A stretch of 26,793 bases of DNA from Plantago elongata (Eukaryota; Streptophyta; Magnoliopsida; Lamiales; Plantaginaceae), in the NCBI GenBank assembly GCA_036897095.1, contig JAYMSP010002032.1, positions 1 through 26,793 on the forward strand, written 5' to 3'. How positions within the stretch are numbered: the first letter of the stretch is position 1; each line of letters opens with the position of its first letter. Both the position numbers and the translations under genes were made by a program. The notes below the pieces were generated by a model. The model had not been told where the DNA came from. It saw only the letters and a list, made by a program, of their open reading frames with translations, and ran no database searches. Below are positions 24,452 through 26,793 of the stretch, one piece after another.

Positions 24452-25739
24452 TCGCATACAGAAGCGAGAGCCCTTACCTATTATCTCATCAGGCATTTTC
24501 AATCTGGAAAAAAACTTGTAAAGTTAGATAAATTTTGAACTGCTACAGGCACATTATCATTCTTTGTGTTGCATTTGAAATTCTTTAGAGATGTCTACTT
24601 ACTATATTCATTGGAAAAGCAACACCACTAGTCACTTGACATATATTGTAGTGTTAGGTAAAAGTTAAAATAATGATTGAAAAATGAAATATATGGAAAA
24701 ATTTATTTAATATTAAAATATGTGATTTGTGTGTAAATTTGAAACTGTTCATTAATCTTTCGCCTTGCTTTGTTAATTAGATTGCTTTCTTTTCTATGCT
24801 TTTTAAAGTTTATTGTACGATTGTATCATATATATATTAAATATTAGTCTCTTAGTCATGTTGATAATGAAACAATTTAATTTTATACGATTTTTAAAAA
24901 AAATATGTAGTGTGTATGTGATTAAAAATGAGTTTGAAATAGAAAAATATATTATGAGTTTAATATTATACGATTAAAAATAATTTATATTGTAGGAATT
25001 ATTTTTATAAATAAAAAGTTATTTTATTTTAATAGAATATTTAAAATAAAAAATTATTTCAATTTTAGCGGGACGGATGGATCACGTAGAGAGTATGTTA
25101 TGCAATACGTTATAAATGATGATAAGTGAGCACGGGTACATAAATGTGGAGCATTCGGACAAGGGAATACAGTTGGAAATGGCAGGGAAAATTTACTTTT
25201 CCAACATTATAATATGGGAGTACGCACTATTTACTGCTATATGTTTATGTTCACATTATTAACGGGTGGTCTTCCCAATGGGCACCTACTTAAGCTAGCT
25301 ACATTGTCGCAGCATGCATGTTTACGGTCAAACATACATCAACAGTGAGGCCACTCAATAAGGTTGGTGGTAGTATATCATTTCGACGGATATTAAAATA
25401 TATATATAAACATATTTTGATATAAAATATTTAATTTTTAGAATTATGTATAATAAATCTATAAAAGAATTAATTAAAGTCGATCATTTACAATAAAATA
25501 AAATTATAAAATGAACTAACATGGTAGACTAATAGTAATAATTTATAGTAAATCATATGTTCAAATTTTCAAAGTTTATAAGGTGGTTAATTTAAAACTA
25601 CCTTTTGTGAAACACCTATCTCTGTATATAAAATTTGTAGTTGCATCCTGTAATTGTATAGGATCCAACTCAAATCCTTAAATCGGACAAATATCTATAT
25701 ACATGTACATGTTGGATACATCCTTTCATGTCCTAATCT
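24452..25739. other. 3' flank of the PUX2-like gene and AT-rich spacer
   Basis: The first 100-200 bp should be the 3' UTR. The rest is very AT-rich. Near 25066-25080, TTTTAGCGGGACGGATGGA resembles one inverted end of a Stowaway-like element (inverse TCCATCCGTCCCGCTAAAA), but I found no partner end, so it may be a truncated copy. No gene is visible. Confidence 0.45.
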
Positions 25740-26793
25740 CGATCAGAAATCGATCTGAGTTCGACCCATTTCTAATTTGATACACAATCCGCCTACAATT
25801 CAAAATGTCCCAAGTCATTGTAGGGAGAGGGGGGCGAGAGTGATACCTTGATACCTACCCTTCCTCCACCCGATCATAAAAAGATTGTGAAAATATGTAA
25901 GAAATTATGTTAGCAAAATCGATAAGAAGAAGTAAATTATTTTCATGAAAGGAAACATTATCTCTCATGTAGGGTACCCCGCCACCCCACAATGTACAGA
26001 TTCGGAACGTGTACCCCAGACACACGTCCAAATCCCGTCATGCCCAAAACCCAACCCTCACTAAAACGCAATATGGACCAAACCCTGAATTCGACCTGTA
26101 CACAAATTTTGACACACAAACCACCTAAAATTCAAAATAGTCCAAGTTTTTTACAAGGGGTAGGGTGGTACTACCCCTCCTCCGCCAGGCCACAAAAATC
26201 ATTATGAAAATATGTGAGAAATTATGTTAGCGAAATAAAAAAATCACTCCGGTAGGGTACCCTGGGATACCCCTTAATCCCACCAACAAACGTTTATGAA
26301 AAAACATGTGGAGAATTATTTTCATAAAAGGAAACATGTTCTCCCATATAGGGTACCTCCCCCGCCTCCAATGTATATGTACGGATTGTGTATCCCCAGT
26401 GCAATTCCAAAACTCGTCATGCCCAAAATCCAACCCACACTAAGACCCATTATGGACAAATTCTTGAATTCGATCTGTACACAAATTTGACACCAAATTC
26501 GTCTAAAATTCAAAATGGCCAAAGGTTTTGTCAGGGGTTAGGGTGATACCTACCCCCTCCATCCGTCCAAAATTCACCATGTCCAAAACACATACCACAT
26601 CAAGACCCAATATGGACCCACCCATAAAAAAACCTAACCTAATTCGATTAGTACAAAAATTGACACACAATCTGTCAAGAATCCGAAATTCCCAATTTTT
26701 TGTCAGAGGTCCCTACATCCTCCACCACCCGACCATAAAACAATTGTGAATATATGTGAAATTGTGTTCTCTCCTGTGTAGATTACGCCCCCC
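25740..26793 (+). repeat. Diverged tandem repeat array, period about 330-380 bp, running past the window end
   Basis: The same ordered blocks recur: GTCATGCCCAAAA at 26037 and 26416; ATATGGACC or its variant at 26071, 26451 and 26610; ATTCGA(C/T)CTGTACACAAATTT at about 26089 and 26468; AATTCAAAAT at about 25797, 26129 and 26507; a GGGT-rich block followed by TACCTACCC-like sequence; and GAAAATATGTGAGAAATTAT with ATGTTAGC. One unit is about 379 bp; a shorter one of about 160-175 bp near the end suggests a deletion. It could be a satellite or a repeat inside a large element; the family is not recognised. Confidence 0.7.

Overview
The window looks like nuclear DNA from a eudicot plant. The genes have GT-AG introns, the spacers are AT-rich, and there are typical plant repeats: a CACTA transposon end, a Stowaway-like MITE, an Au-like SINE and a diverged LTR-type repeat. 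The species cannot be fixed from the sequence. I could assign five protein genes with complete coding sequences by reading splice sites and frames by hand. No rRNA, tRNA or CRISPR array was recognised.

Layout. Positions 1-190 are the end of a CACTA transposon, packed with short hairpins. Positions 346-4265 hold a 3.9-kb gene-free repeat that begins and ends with related direct repeats and contains a smaller tandem array. A two-exon berberine-bridge-enzyme-like flavoprotein gene (5291-7001, +) faces a two-exon UGT74-type glucosyltransferase gene (9106-7486, -), tail to tail. A five-exon GT61 glycosyltransferase gene (11378-9304, -) lies 197 bp upstream of the UGT start codon. A seven-exon CDKD kinase gene (17237-12350, -) follows; its last exon is a 61-base piece that is easily missed. 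A 2.2-kb spacer separates it from a divergent three-exon PUX2/UBXD1-like UBX-domain gene (19421-24451, +), whose introns carry a SINE and a MITE. From about 25740 to the window end there is a diverged tandem repeat with a period of about 330-380 bp.

How the genes relate. CDKD (CDK-activating kinase, TFIIH) and the PUX2-like CDC48 cofactor are housekeeping genes. The BBE-like oxidoreductase and the UGT are of types common in plant specialised metabolism, and the GT61 enzyme is of a type acting on cell-wall polysaccharide in the Golgi. Their adjacency may be chance.

The most interesting points are: a BBE-like enzyme that has lost the cysteine of the bicovalent flavin link and has isoleucine at the predicted oxygen-gate position; a 78-nt stop-free intron that cuts the HRD motif of the kinase; four consecutive phase-1 introns in the GT61 gene; and a candidate SHP box at the N terminus of the PUX2-like protein. 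I did not find a clearly new biological system.
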